64,000 nucleotides of DNA from Fasciolopsis buskii (GCA_008360955.1 LUCM01002273.1:101928-165927), one strand, 5' to 3'; positions 1 to 12,920 are shown, numbered from the stretch's first letter. Made by a program: numbers and translations. Notes: generated by a model not told the origin, from the sequence alone.

Positions 1-2099
1 TGGCCAGTCTTAACGGTTCATCTGAGATTAAACAGCCGGAGTGGTCATTGGCGTGACTTTATTTGTCTTAGGATTGCGCTCCCAGGCAATGGGGCGTCGA
101 TTCGGATAGCAGCTTCTTAACAGAAATGCGCAAACAGCGCATCGGGTGGAGCGGAGCTTTCGGCGGGAGTTTGCGTTGCACCTGTGGTCACTGGCGAGCC
201 TGGAGAAGAGCCGGAGATAGAGAGGACAGCGGGGAATTTCTTCAAGCTGGTGTTAAGGTGATTAAACAAAAAGTGGAAACAGCGATAACGGTAAGTTTCT
301 TACAAAGATTACAGTGTCCTTACTGCTGTCTTGACGGGCCGTGTGCAACGAACACCGTCCGTTTGCTCCCTATATGGCATATGGCTCAGTCAGTCTTAGG
401 CTTCATGGTCCTTGTTTGTAGCGCGTTCCTCTTTCATCTTCGGACATCTTCGCAGATGCAGATTACAGTGGTCTGATAGGACGGTTAGCGCAATGGTTAG
501 TAATAATAATAATATTAATGTATATTTCTCGATTTGCAAGAGGCATGCGCAAGGCAAAATCAAGTTTTTACAGAGGTGGTGCACAGGAAATACGAACAAT
601 ATAAATCGAAGGAAGAGGGGGTGAGAGCAACCTTAAGTAATGTGAAAGGTAATTTGTTTTCGTATATTTATCGAACTACGAGAGTCATGCGCGAGGCACG
701 ATCAAAATTGTGGAAAGGCACAGTGCAACCACGGAAAAAGGAAGTTAAACATACAATGCAACGTGTTTTCGCTCACCAGATCACAACAGGCAATGCGACT
801 TGCTGAGCACGAGGTTTGGACTTTTAAATCAAAACTAGATAGTGATTCGCAGAGGTTTTTCTCTGACCGACTACCAGTCCTGCACTGCGATTAATACTAT
901 GTTTGAATGCATCAAAGGTGCATATCGCGGACGCAAAATAGGGCTGGAGGGCAATGGCTATCGCTGCCAGTTGGCCTGGATCCTCGAAACTCAAGACAGT
1001 TACGTGATGGAGATGGAGATCAATGTGGTTGTGATAACGGAATGGAGATGAGTCAAAACCAGATTGGAAATCAAAAAGGCAAGATAAAGCTCGAAAAATC
1101 CGAAAGTACAGTCCGTTGAGCAAGAAAGCGGTGACGCGGGATGGGGATTGTGCGATCGTAAGACTAATACGTGAGGTTTACTTTCAGCAATTTTGAGTTC
1201 ACGGATTTCAGCCTGGTCCAGAGATGAAGGCGGCGTTGGAAAAGAAGAAGAACCGGAATCAAATGAGGCAACGCCTGGTGGACTGTTGTGGCGAACTGTT
1301 ATCAAGACCATTGGCCCATTGCCAGTTTCTCCAAAACGGGATAGACATTGATGAAAAATGACGGTCCTCAGCTATTTTCGGATGTCAAGATGCATTGTGA
1401 ATGTCAGTTTATATCAGATGCCAATAAAAATACCGTTCATTCATGGGTCCCCTTTGCATGGTTTTGGCAAGAGAATTTTGGGAAGGAGCAAAAGGAAACC
1501 AGTACAAAATGGTGCACACGGAAGGCGGTGGTTTATGCCTTGAAACAAAAGTGTGCGTAGGGCTCCGTCATCGCTAACGCCGTGTCTTGCTTTTAATAAC
1601 GAGTGCTGCTTGAAACTTGCTAATGTGTACTTGTGTGTTGCATAAGCGAATCAGATCGTCTGTGTGATATGGACAGATTTTTTTAATGAAACCCTGCCGA
1701 GTACTTAAGGGAAAATATTCTGTATGATTCGAGTTGGCAGAATACTGGGGATCAAAACGAGTAGGTAGGAAGAGTAAAGGGAACCTCGGGTGTATTCTCT
1801 GATGAAATGTCTACAAAGGGAGAAGCTAGTTCCGGCAACATACAGCATAAAGACAGGATCCTTTACGTTAGCATAGTAAATAAGGGACAGAGAAATTTAT
1901 GGGGAAAGGAGGCGGGGGTGAGTAGACCGATATAAAGAGGGTTGAATGCGGTTATAGCTGTCACAGAATCCAGCTTCCTTCTGCTATCACGGACCTCATC
2001 GTTATTTACTGTTGTTGGCTGAGATCCAAGTTTTGTGAACCTTACTGTAATAACCTAAAATCCCGAACGAAATTCGTATGCCCGAGTCTCCGAGAGATA
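1..2099. other. No recognisable gene; intergenic or intronic DNA
   Basis: I see no protein family, RNA gene or clear transposon domain here. Open frames are short (up to about 116 codons), overlap on both strands and match nothing I know. A small TAA microsatellite lies at about 497-518. The right edge meets the 3' end of a minus-strand LINE near 2,100. Older repeat remnants beyond recognition by eye are likely. Confidence 0.5.
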
Positions 2100-2123
2100 A
2101 AGGTTGTATATACGAATAAGAGC

Positions 2124-3384
2124 TTAAACAGTCAGCAGTTTGCGGACTTCGTTTTTTAAGGCGATGTTAGACGACGATGGGAGACGCAACTGTTGAGGCA
2201 TTGAGTTCCACAAGGAACAATATTTCACAAAAGAGTTCTCTCTAATGCTTGTTTTTGCTATGCTAGTTGTGACGACGGGCTTTGTGTTTCGAAGGGAGTA
2301 AGGAGTTTGATTTCTGAACTGAGGGGCTGAAATGCGGATGTTACCACTGATGAGACTATTGAAGTATATTAAGTTTGCTTTCGCGCACTGAAGCCACGGA
2401 GGTTCGAGATTCAGTATTGAACACCGTTCCTCGTAACTTAGGGTTCGTAAATACACGCTGAGCGCTTTCGATTGCTAGTCTGCCACACTGTCTCATGCTG
2501 GAGCAGATTAGAAAACAATAATCTAGAATGGGTCGGACGTGTGTTGAATAGGTTTAGTAAACTCTCGTTAAGCTTAAAAGTCCTATGTAGAAAACAACTA
2601 TTTATTCGCTTTCGCAACTTAATTTAGTGAGTGCTCCGAAAAGTTGGAGCTCCAAGAGTAGTTTAAAGCCAAGTCACGAACCGTGTTGCTTATGGGGACG
2701 ATTTGACTACCTATTATAAGGCGTCCGTGGATACGGTGCACTTGTAGCACATGAAGTAGCTCTTTTTGGCTCAGAAATCCATTTTTCATTCCTTTGCCTA
2801 TTTTATGAGGGATATTAGGTCTTGAGTTACTTCGGCGACAATAGACCCAAGAGCCTCAGGCTGGAAAGTGTAAACGATTTTGATGTCATCGGCAAATAAG
2901 AAGGGAACACTGTTCCGGACAACGTTCAAGACATCATTTACGTGCGAAAAACAACAGGGGACCTAGTACACCGCCTTGAATTACACTACTAGTTACTGGT
3001 CTGGGGTGGAATGGGAAACCATTTGCTTTCACCACTTGATTTCTGGATGAAAGATACGGCGTAAACCATGACAGTATAGGGTCGGTTATCTCATGGGATT
3101 TGATCTTTTTATCAGCCTGCGATGGGATACTCTGTCGAAAGCTTTTGTCATATCCAGAAAAACTACCATCACCGACGTCCGGCGTTGGCAGCCGTTGTGA
3201 TTGTATCTAGGCAATTAGTCATACAGGTAGCGCAAGATTTTCAAACCATGTTGGCTAGTGTTGACAAGTTTGTGGTCAGTAAGATATGTGGTGAGCTGCC
3301 TTTTAATCAAGGGCTCCATGATTCTAGAGGCAGTCGGGGTATGGTTGATCGAAATATAGTCGGCTGGGTCTAGTCGTATGCCTT
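2124..3384 (-). pseudogene. LINE reverse transcriptase with intact FADD and C-terminal tail
   Basis: This is the RT part of ORF2. The palm motif B/QG region reads QGGVLGPLLF, and motif C reads VPFLFADDIKIVYT with the two catalytic aspartates intact at about 2,885-2,896. The thumb region VRDLG can be followed to 2,650-2,700. The C-terminal 110-codon frame (2,124-2,456) carries YFNSLISG, RNQTPYSLRN, FVKYCSLWNSMPQQLR and ends EVRKLLTV, the usual CR1-like tail (xxFFSxRVxxxWNxLP type). Several stops and frame shifts lie between the pieces, so no full protein could be made. Confidence 0.8.
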
Positions 3385-4179
3385 TCAGACGGACGTTTTC
3401 CGCTGGGAGGGAAAGGTGTCACATTGGACGGAGAGGTTGAATATGTTTGTCATCAATATTGAAATATCTCCTCCACCTAGTTTAAAGTTGGCTGGAGGTA
3501 ACGAGTCTGGTCCAGGGTGATCGCTGACCGTTGTTTTTCCACTAACGAAGATATCTCTTTTGGTAAGAAAGAAACCGCTGAGAATGTTTCCGATATCAGG
3601 CATGGTAGATACGGGGTTGTAAGATTCATATCGTTTGTTAGGGCTGATGCAAAGAATCTGCCAAATGCCTCAGCGATTTCTTGGGGTTGTTGAGATAAGT
3701 GTTATCGTAGGTGAGGTGGCGGACAGAAGTAGCCGAAAACCTGGCGCCGCTACTCTTGATTTAACTAGTTGTGCCATAGCCAATTGTGGGTTTGGCTGGT
3801 TTAAAGCACGTATTTCTTGGATTTTACTACGGGAGTCCATTAACGCTTCCAGCTGTTCTGACAGGCGATTTATTCGCAGAAACGAAGAACAGTCTCTGGT
3901 TCCAAGAAAGCTTTTCTGATGTTTGGCGATTTTGCAGCTTAGTCGGTCATAGCTGTCATTCGTTTTATGAAGCGATTGAGTCTGTGCCGGCGTGATAATG
4001 TCTAGGCATTTGTGCAGGATTGAATAAAGTTTGTCAGTTGCCATTTGCACCTCACTTGCTAGGAATAAGGAGTCCCAATTACTCCTACGCAGCAGAGTTG
4101 GCAGGCGACCCCAGTTTGCCCTAAAGTAGGGCCTAGCGGTTGGAGACGGCATGCTGCTGCGGAAGAGTAGTATGAATGA
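3385..4179 (-). pseudogene. LINE ORF2 linker between endonuclease and RT
   Basis: A 160-codon frame (3,670-4,152) continues from the endonuclease and is basic and serine-rich, as in the region before the RT fingers of CR1-type ORF2. The next frame (3,385-3,603) starts the RT with GPDSLPP then LGGGDISILMTNIFN, which corresponds to the conserved GPDGLPxxxxKxLxxxLxxxLxxLFN entry motif. Matching sequence occurs at about 22.75 kb in the second copy. Confidence 0.7.
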
Positions 4180-4830
4180 GCATCTGACAGGCAGATGATC
4201 GCATCCAGGGAAACTAATTCCAATGGATGCGCGGAAGTGCTTTAATCCAGTCGTAAAGATAAGGTCAAGGATGTCTCGGTTCCACGTGTTTTATCCATCC
4301 ACCTTGCTCAATGTTAGTAAGAAAAGGAAGCAAGGAGTTAAAAGCGGTGAAATCTGACCAGCAAATACCTGGAGTATTGCAGTCCCCCGCCAAGATTTTG
4401 GGACTTGGCAAGGTGGACGAGTAAGTAATTGCGTCATTTAGGAGTGGGAAATCGTTCCGGCAGGGCCTGGTGGGCGCTACACGCATCCAATCAGGAGGCT
4501 TTCTCTGTTAATGTCTGTTCTAAGCCGCAAGGCATCCGAAACACAATTTAACTGAGGGTTTTTGCGTAATAGGGCCGGTACTGAATTTCGAACATACACA
4601 AGGCAGCCGCTCCGACGCTGAGATGGGCGAAGTTTTCTGAATGATTGCTATCCAGAAATGGCAACTGCGTCGTCCGGAGTGTCGTCAATTAACCATATCT
4701 CGGTGATTAATAGGGAGTCGTTTTTTGAAGAGAGTGCTAACTGACGAAGAGCTTGCACTTTCTCCAATAGAGAATGGGCATTTATTAGAAACGGTGACAG
4801 CTGGGGAGGATCATTTTGGCTTTCAGTCAA
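4180..4830 (-). pseudogene. LINE apurinic-like endonuclease domain (ORF2 N-terminus)
   Basis: This domain nicks target DNA so that reverse transcription can be primed on the cut end. In order on the minus strand I read an INAHSLLEK start, LLITEIWL (canonical xxTETWL with the catalytic Glu), then SGCLVYVRN, then ILAGDCNTPGI (canonical GDFN, here Phe to Cys), and PGCDHLPV at 4,191-4,211 (canonical SDH, here Ser to Cys with Asp and His kept). A stop follows ISG near 4,648 and frames shift at least twice. The domain order is the usual one for CR1/L2/jockey-type APE endonucleases. Confidence 0.8.
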
Positions 4831-4869
4831 TTTGTTTTTTTTCTCATTCGTGACCTCATTCGGGAGGGC

Positions 4870-6128
4870 GTTTCATCGTTTGGTTGGGGGTGCCGGCCCA
4901 AGGCACAATGGCGGCACATCGGCATATAGTAGACCAGGGTAATATAATCCATCAAAGTCAAATTCAGCCACAGAGAAAGTTTTCGTTATGGGCAACAGTG
5001 ACAGTGATACTTTTTTTGAATGAATGTGATGGGTTGGAGAGAAAAATTCAGTGAAGCTGAAATGTGTACAACTTGGTCGTTTCAGTGGTTGTAACAAAAA
5101 TTTGGTGAGGCATAAGAGGCGAATCTACTGGTCTGGGAAAGGCGTTTCCCTAGAATAAACTGGTTGGAATGGGTGAGACCGCTGCCACCGGGAGTGAAGC
5201 AGCCTGCGGAAGAGTTGTTGAGCGTGCATATGAGCAATGAGATCTGAAGAATGGTTGGTGAGCCATGGGTGGCTGGAAGCCCATGAGGGGTGGTTGCATG
5301 ATGGCCGCAGGTTCTGGGAAAGAGAACCCGTTGGGGGGAATAATGGGTTTCGTTATACTTCCCCTCCAATGCCTAGTGAAGGGAGATGACCGGTCAGCGT
5401 AGGCATTGAGAATAACAGTATGGCGGTGGTCGACGGTCATGAAGGAGCCCTGGGTAAGAATACTTGAGGTGGGTCGCGTGAAGCCAGTGGGAGGAGGGCT
5501 ATTAAAATACCCTAACGGAGGGAATGTATGTTGATAGGCCTATGAAAGTGAAACTTGAGATCCGCAGGTGTTGACTGTGGATTGGTAGTTAGCGTTGTAT
5601 TAGGGAATGAGGATCACTGGGGGGAAGATAGGCATGGACGTTATAGGTCATGCGTCATTTGGATGATGGGTTCTAGACTTCCTCGGATTGGGATTGGATT
5701 TACGGGGGTGGGTAGTGGTCCTATTCCCGGAGAGTGGGCCCAAAGTGGGTGATAGAAGCTTGAATGCTCCTTGGGGGTCTTCATATGAGTGTTCGGGCAG
5801 TGGCTCCGGGTGTGACTCAAAAGGGAGAAATGTTAAGTTGGTTTGTGTAAGGCGGTAGGCTCTGGGGTAGTACAGAAGAAAATTGGGTTTGGGTAGGCGT
5901 GGTGTGTTTGGAGCCTGCGGGATTTAGAGAGTTGTAACTGTTAGACTTTGTGGTAACGGAAATTTTGCCTCTGGATGTTGAGGAGATAGGAGATGACAGT
6001 ACACGAGGAGGCTGCCGAGGTGACCTTTTAAAGGGGTCGGTTGGTATATCCAGGCTAATGGTGTGGGAAGGATTACCTTGCCGGATCCCTGGTTGCAGGT
6101 ATCTTGAGATAACTCCAGATGGGGTCTT
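4870..6128 (-). pseudogene. LINE ORF1, proline/serine-rich C-terminal part, broken
   Basis: The plus strand is strongly G-rich here, so the minus strand reads as proline-, serine- and threonine-rich frames, for example 5,150-5,440, 5,082-5,369 and 4,873-5,097. No domain is visible. Position between the ORF1 core and the endonuclease, and a similar low-complexity stretch upstream of the EN in the 21-24 kb copy, identify it as the ORF1 tail plus the inter-ORF region. It contains several stops and frame changes. Confidence 0.5.
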
Positions 6129-6677
6129 TTACTCGGAGGTTGTGTAGGAGAGGGAGGAATTTTTCAGATCCCGATCCACCGCAGGTGCTGCGGTGGTCTC
6201 AAGCAGAGATGCTTTACATCTTATGGGACTTAAAATTGGGGGAGTGGGAGGGCTTTGGGGCCGAGGACATACGGGCGTCTCAGGATTTACTTTCGATCCT
6301 CGAGAAACCTCCCTTTGCAGGGGAGTTTTGTCGGTACACATATTTATTTTACTAAATCGGGTGTGCTTGGCAACAATTTGACAATTGTTGATAAATTTTT
6401 CAGCCGCAGACTCGCCCGTAAATTGGAAACGTATGGGGCAATCGTGGCGCTGCAACGTTTCCCTTAATTTAGTGCAGTTGCACTCGTGATGAGCCATACC
6501 GCAAGCGTTAAGAATGCATGACTTCACCATTTCTGGGGGAAGGCACTCGGTAACACTGAATAAAACAGCGTTTTTAGCTGCAGCAATGCTTTTTCGAACT
6601 TCGGTGGTGATTGAGTTCAAAAGGCGGCGTGTGGATATTAGGCTTTGAGAAGCTAAATGCAAAAATGTGTCTTCCAT
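6129..6677 (-). pseudogene. LINE ORF1 protein, N-terminal half (nucleic-acid-binding region)
   Basis: This is a 182-codon open frame, the longest intact piece of ORF1 in the window. CR1-type ORF1 proteins bind the element RNA and form ribonucleoprotein particles with ORF2p. The frame carries a string KNAVLF, then VKSCILNACGM, then CPIRFQF and a KTPLQRE ending. In arrangement this resembles the RRM-like fold of CR1 ORF1, with an xxVLFxVxE first strand and a basic end. A proline-rich segment follows. The same core is recognisable at 16.5 kb (AAKSAVVF and RVKLCILYA), which supports it as a real conserved domain. The RRM assignment is by analogy; a structure prediction would settle it. Confidence 0.7.
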
Positions 6678-6989
6678 TGACTGAAAATTCTTCTAAATGT
6701 TTTTTATCATCTGCTCAAAGTCGATGGTTTTTTGTGCGCCGTCTGGTATAGGTCTTCGAGTGCTACAGAACCTGGGGTGCTCAAATCTGGTGCGACTTAT
6801 TTTCACCATTTGTTTTCAAGTGCGTGGTGGTCCGTTTTCTCGCTTGACCCACTAGACGACTGGCAATAGAACTGCGGAAAACTTTATCCGAAGGCATTTG
6901 TGCTTTGTAGTTTTGCAATGCTTGAAGTTAGATCAGGTCAGAGCTGAAAGTCTGACAATGTCAGCAATATAGTCAGGCAGAGAGCAAGT

Positions 6990-7310
6990 CGAAATTTGAC
7001 ACTCAGAAAAATTTAGCGAATTTTTCTGACCAAAAAGAAGGTTTCACTTTTCTAAAAATGCTAGAAGGATAACTTAGTAGACTAAAAAACAAAGCCGTCA
7101 ACTCACACGAGGTGCGATGTAACGCAGTTCCTGAGGCGGCAAAGGGTGATCCCAGTTCATGAGAAGCGATACGGTTTTCAAATAACAGTAATTCCAAGCG
7201 ACTGTAGTGGCAATCGAGAAACATAGTCGAACAGAGTATCTGAAAACAAACAACGAAATGGGGATGAAACGGAACTGCAGCGCAGCCAGTCAAAGGGCTC
7301 GAACAGCCGT
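6990..7310 (-). mobile_element. 5' fragment of a second LINE family (same as 53.2 kb)
   Basis: Reading leftwards from about 7,310, the sequence matches the plus-strand start of the LINE at 53,215-53,420 in opposite orientation. Both contain a TTTTCAGATA/TTTTCGGATA block, then a TCG-CTTGGAATTA or TCG-CTCGGAATTA block, then a CTGGGATCACCC or CTAGGATCACCC block. The 7-kb copy keeps only this 5' region; no endonuclease or RT of this family follows. It sits just outside the 5' end of the 2-6.7 kb element. Identity was judged by eye. Confidence 0.6.
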
Positions 7311-7489
7311 TGGCAAATGAATTCTCGATCTAATAATATAGCATCAAATGGAAAAGGGCCCTTTCGCTGTTTAGTCATCCCGAAATATATGCACATCGTT
7401 GCTGGTAGCAACAATAGCCCGGCAACTACTTCATAAAGCAGGTACAATTTCCCCAATGTTTTCATTTTCATTAAACTGCTTTTCAGCAT

Positions 7490-10400
7490 TCACCAAAAAC
7501 TGCCCCTAAATATTTAACTTTTCCGTCGTAAATGCCCTTTCTTACTTTTCCGAAGTCCAAATAACCTTATTATATAGCGATAGGTACTGCCCTATCTGTT
7601 TTTAATATACTTAGTTCATGACAGTTGGCTGACAACGAGCGCTCAACAGCCACCGACTCAAGTGATCTAATCACCTCCAGCTATCCGTTTATCAAACATA
7701 GTTTTCGCGCATGCTACGACCTCATGCGCAACGTCCGACACACTCCCTCGGCGAATGCCACAGCTTGGCTCTTGTAGCTTGTCACATCCCAGTTCTGCGT
7801 TTTTGCCATTTAGTCAGCCTCATTCTCGTCCTTGAACTCACTGAACGACAGTCGTACAAACAGAGATGTTTGTCTTGCGGGGTTAATTCGATAATGCGTG
7901 AATTTATTGACACGAACAAAAGCAAACATGTCCATTAGCATCAATTTGCTTTGTGCCCGCTTTGAGTTGAGTGAATAAAGTGGCCCCCAACCAATTTACC
8001 TATATTTGGTAAAGTACTTTCAGCTAGACCACATAGATGCCTAAAAAGAACGATTGGAAGACATGTCGCAAACAGGCGACAGCGCTGATTGCTTCAAAAT
8101 TCGCCACCCATGGGAAGATATGTTGTGAGAATTATCATTTCCTCCGAAATTTTATTTTCCTGGCGGGCGTGTTTAATCGATTCGGGCTAAAACCTTAACG
8201 AACCCACATGCAGATGACACCCATATTGAGTTAAGACAGGCTTGTTAAAACATAAAAAGAAGAATTGATCGCTCCACTTCGGCGAGAAATCACCAATCGA
8301 TTCTATTCAGCGGCGCTGCCCCCAGTTTCCATCAATTTTAGTGGGAAACACTAGGGGGGGCAAAACGTTTGGTATTCAAAATCGGGGTGCTTGTATTGGT
8401 CTTCGGTAATAAACACCCCCTGGTTGATTCCTCTTTTTGGCCGATTAAAAAATCCCAAAGCGAAGATTTTCCCCTCTTCGTCGATTGACGTAACCAATTT
8501 CATGCCGTTGCAGATCGTTCACCAGATTAATGGATGAATCTAATCAAAGCCTGTTACAGATGCAGCCCGACCTGCTGCCGATGAAAAAAGAAACGCGCCC
8601 ACAAGATGTGCACCCTTTCTTCCTGTAACATTACTGATACATTTAGTTCAATGTTCTGCTAAATATTATCCAAAAGAACAGCTGAAGTAAAAATCGGAAA
8701 GGCCGTCTTTGTTCATAATAATAGGGGCTCTTTTACGCGGTCATTTTCCAGGGCGCCTACAATGTCGCAAATGAATACAAAGTAGTGCAAAACATGCCTA
8801 AAATTTTGGTTGACCATGTCCCTGGTGTACATGGACCGTTTCGCACATTCCAACAGCATGTGAAAAATGGAACTTTTGGGCAGTGTGTAAGGTCAAATTG
8901 GCCTATCGGACGGGATGGGTCCAGTGCTAGGTTTGATGGCAATCCACAATATGCCCCGAATTTCCGGCCGAATATGAACGAATTGTCACTGTACCGATCT
9001 GGATTATTCAACTCCTGTCAATTCTGCCACAACTGGTGCTCCCCCTTTTAATTCCGTTGTAGCTTTTTTACTGGAGTTCAACAAAACCCTATCTTATAGA
9101 TACATACATGCAAAATTCTATTTGTTGCCTCCATGAAACTGAGAGATGGTCTTCAACTTTCCGATAAAAAGACAGGCTCTCCGCTGAAGGCCGTAGTCCG
9201 TGATACCCCAGAATGATGCTGGATTTGCTAAGCAAACTGTGCAGTGACAGCAAAAGACCAAAGCATTTTTGGGAAGCCAATTCAATTCAAATCAGTTATG
9301 ACGTTCCATTTCAACTATATAGCATTTCTTTGGTTTCATTTGTTTTGTCACCCCAGGTTTGCTCTTTTCTGGTCAGGCCACACCTTTGAGGCGCTTCCTT
9401 CTCTAATCCTGCGCATCGGTTTCTATTCTCGCATCGATCGCACGTGCGACGAACTTGGTAAAGTCCAGGCTAGGTTTGCTCCGACCAAACTTAGCAAGAA
9501 ACCAGTGAGAACCGCGGCGCCTAACCGACGAGAACCCAAATCATGGACTGCACTTCTCTTTTATAAATGAAATAACGGGCTGTAATTGCAACTTGGCAGC
9601 TTTCCTTTCGTTTTAGTCTCCCTGTTGTCTTGCTTTGTTTAGTTTACACCGGCCGCAGTTCGGTTCTTAGCGGTAGTGTGCAACCTTTATGAATCGTGAC
9701 TGACGAGTATGCATATTAGTTCCAAGTACATGCAGTATTGCTTCTGGCTTAGCTGTTGATCAGGATATTGTTCCATCCACGCTAATTTGGAGCCACGATA
9801 TACGCAGCACACCTCTTGCTTTTGAATGCTGCCTCGAGTATTCGCTATTTTGCTGACTCAGGAGATTAAAAATCCAACAGATTTCCGGGGTTTGCTGCGG
9901 AAGTCCTCTGAAGATAGCCCCGGACATCGTGGCAGTGGTAAATGCACTCAGCGGAGGTGGCATTTAGAGGCCAAGATGACATTCTTTCTCTCTAATTCTT
10001 AAAGCCCTAAGGATAGCCACTTTTGAGGTAAGAGGCGCCAGTGTCACCATACCGAATCATCTCGGTCTTTTAGATACCAGGCAGGGTACTGAATTTTAAT
10101 TGGACTCCATGCTCTTGGACATCATGAAAACTTATTAAAGCCAGGACAAAAGGCACAAGAGAGGTTGCATGAGCAGGTTCACCTTTGGTGAAATTGGTGA
10201 TAGGATTTGCGAAAGGCAAGGCTATATCCCTTGCGGTTATCACATGTTTGTCCTTGCATGTGAGACACAGAACTTTGAAAAGCAGTTCCCGAGTCAACGT
10301 GGTTTGCTTCTGACTGAATTAAAAGTTATTTACCTTTCTTATTTCGACGTAAATATTCTGTCACTCTCAACTGCCTCTCGAATGCCAGAGCTCCACCAAG

Positions 10401-10840
10401 TAGGTTCTACCCGTTTTTGCGGCAAATGGCATTGCCCTACGGGACACATGAAACTATATGCGATCTCCACTGCCCCGTTCACTTAGCCGACGACATCAAA
10501 AAGCATAGTAATCCAGAACTGTCCACAGGCTTTCCGTTTGAATAGTGTTTTAGGAGGCCACAGTTCATTTTTGGGCCTGTGGGACCAAACGAGAAACTCC
10601 GCAGTTTTATCACCGAAGTGAATAGCGTGCCTGCACAAATGAGCAAACATTTGGCTTCCGACGACTTCCCATTTCCCATATCTCTACCTCTTACACAGCT
10701 ATCGTGCATATCCGAAGTGGTCTCCTTTTCTATCTCGCCACCAAACGGCATAATGATTTTGACAGACGCACATTATTCAAACGACTGTCTGCACTAGCTC
10801 TTTCGCAATATTGTCGGTGATTTCGTTAAACACAACAAAC
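7490..10840. other. No recognisable gene
   Basis: I checked the short frames on both strands, including those at 8,757-9,051, 9,244-9,570 and 10,169-10,486, and recognise none. No tandem repeat or inverted repeat stands out. The frames at 8.8 kb are open on both strands at once, which is weak evidence for coding. Confidence 0.45.
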
Positions 10841-10849
10841 CTCCTATCC

Positions 10850-12600
10850 TTGCTCTCTTCAAACTGCTGAACTCGCTGATATCGTTTTAGAAAAAAGAAA
10901 ATCTCTCAGAGTCATCTGCCTTGATGTTAGGCATTCATACAGCTGCTCTATAGGGTGCCCATTTTATAGCCGCCAACCACCGCCTTTGAGAAGGAAGTTA
11001 GAAAACGTACTACACAATCCCTTACACATTTGTATCACTCCTACTCATCCGAAGATCAAGAGTACGAAATAAATTGGGGGTTCTGAAAACACGCCGGTGG
11101 CACAAGTTGGTTCCATGAAGAAAAGGAAATCAAACTTCCTTGAACTTACCACCAGATAAAAGAGGTACGATCAGCAACTACATGGTGAATATGCAATTTC
11201 TTATTATCATTTAATATGCCTCCTCTGGGCCGATAACATTTTCCCGGTAGTCTTTTTCCTATAGGACAATCATATTAAAGTTTCGCTTCCCCTTTCCGGC
11301 ACCTTTGACCCCCTTTCCCATGAGGTCGTATATGCCCTTTCAATGAGTTTCACTCTCCATTTCATCAACATCTATAAGTCCAACCACTCGGTTTCGCCCA
11401 CTCCTAATTTCAAGCCGGGGTCTAAAGTTACCATATAATTTGCATACATGCAGCTCCACTTCCGCCGAACCTCACATCTCCTATGTCTTTCCAAGGGAGT
11501 CCCTCCTCCAAGTATTCCATATATGGTTCCGCTAAAACTCACTGATGTTGCCTTCAGTACAGCTCCGTCTTTCCCACTTCCCAACCAACTCCAAAATCGC
11601 CCCCGAAATGTTACTTCACCTCTACTCGACCATCATCGACATTCACGTTAATTACCAACTTAATTTCCTACTCCCAGTCGCTGAATCTTCCTTCGCGGAT
11701 AAATTTTACTTGGCGACATCGCCCCTTTGTTAATAAATCTATGCGAATCTCTTGGGGCAAACGTAGGTCACAGCTTGACTTCTCCCTTCCCCACCCATCA
11801 CCAAAATCACCTTGTCGTTTCCCAATAGTTCGGAATTATTATTCCTCGGACGCCAAAATTCCCCGAACCATTTGTCACACGTTTCGTTTTTTTGTTCTTG
11901 GGAGATTTTGCAATACAAACCATCAGTCTTGCACGATTTCCGGGGTACCAACTGTTTTGTCACTTAGAATGGACTCTATAAACCGTGAACCATTTCTCAG
12001 CTGTTGTGGATATATCCAAGTGCATTTTCGGCCCTTTTGCCTCCTCCCGTAATTATGTCTGCTGCAGTTGTTTACTGCCTGTCCCACTGAATATTGGCTC
12101 ATTTTACTCACGTGTTTAAAAGATTTTCACCCCGGATGGGCCTTTCAACCCATGTGTGCTCATCAATTATCAAGAATCCGTAGCCCCATCAGCCGCCACC
12201 TGGATGTTTTTGGCCCTATAGTATACACAGTAGTACGTTCCCTTCCCTAGCCCCAAGCACGCCGACCACTTCCCGATCGGCAGGCGTCAGCAAGACCAAA
12301 TATATGCTCTTCCCTTTTATTCTAGGTCGGCCAATTAGTAATAAGTGGACCTTGCATAAGCTGTTTCATTGTTGTCGTTCTTCTCGTCCACATCATCTTT
12401 TTTTAAGAAATACTCCACTATTTTCTTTAAATCCAACCAAAAAGTCCATACATATTTTTGTGACAAGACTACAAATTGTACTTTCATATTTTTTTTCTCG
12501 TTGTGCCGTGCTTGGAGTGAATGGGACATACTGTCTACTGTATTTAGCATGTTTATCATGCGCAAGCAGCCGCTATGACATTAGAACCACGGCGTAACGC
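10850..12600 (+). other. C/T-rich segment, possibly decayed LINE ORF1
   Basis: The plus strand is strongly pyrimidine-rich, and its frames are rich in proline, serine and leucine (for example 11,741-12,052), the same bias seen in the ORF1 tails at 5-6 kb and 17.5-18.4 kb. No domain is readable. I infer a plus-strand LINE remnant from composition alone; this is weak. Confidence 0.25.
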
Positions 12601-12659
12601 AAACCAACAATCCAATCTCTCTACGAGCATTATTGCGCAATGGCTTGAAGCAAAATTAA

Positions 12660-12920
12660 TGAAACTCGATGCCTGAAGCGAAGGGTGTTTTCTTCAGGAC
12701 TGGACTTATATGCGGCAGTGAATTCATAGGAGAGTATCTAAAAATTGCAGAGGAAATTCAACAATTGGACTGAATGATGATGTTGGTCCAACAGCGTTCG
12801 TGATATAAGTGATGACTTATGAGATAATTCCAACGGTCAAAATACTCGAGAAGTGACAAGTTGGTGTGAAGGAGAGAAATCAAAGTGGGAGTAAAGCAAG
12901 GGGGACTATTACTGAACAAA
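12660..12920. repeat. Unclassified dispersed repeat, copy 1
   Basis: This stretch resembles 27,395-27,640 in the same orientation and order. Shared blocks include TGTTTTCTTCAGGAC versus AGTTTTACTGAAAAC, AAAAATTGCAGAGG versus AGAAATTGCGGAGG, GATAATTCCAAC versus GATTGTTCCAAC, and GAAGTGACAAGTTGGTGTGAAGGAGAGAAATC versus GAGGTGACGATTTGGTGTAAAAGGGAGAAATC. No open frame is shared. The family is unknown; it could be the 3' part of a LINE or a non-autonomous element. Confidence 0.55.

Larger units (their letters stand above)
2100..6680 (-). mobile_element. CR1-like non-LTR retrotransposon, nearly full length, inactive
   Basis: Reading leftwards, this segment holds the full order of a CR1-type LINE: ORF1 (6,677 to about 4,870), an APE-type endonuclease (about 4,830-4,180), a linker, a reverse transcriptase and the C-terminal tail that ends in a stop at 2,124. 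Stop codons and frameshifts break every domain, so it is a fossil. A second copy of the same family lies at 21.2-24.2 kb on the same strand and shares matching stretches through EN and RT. The exact 5' and 3' ends and any target-site duplication are not visible. The clade is judged from domain order and motif style; L2 or another jockey-superfamily clade is possible. Confidence 0.85.
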
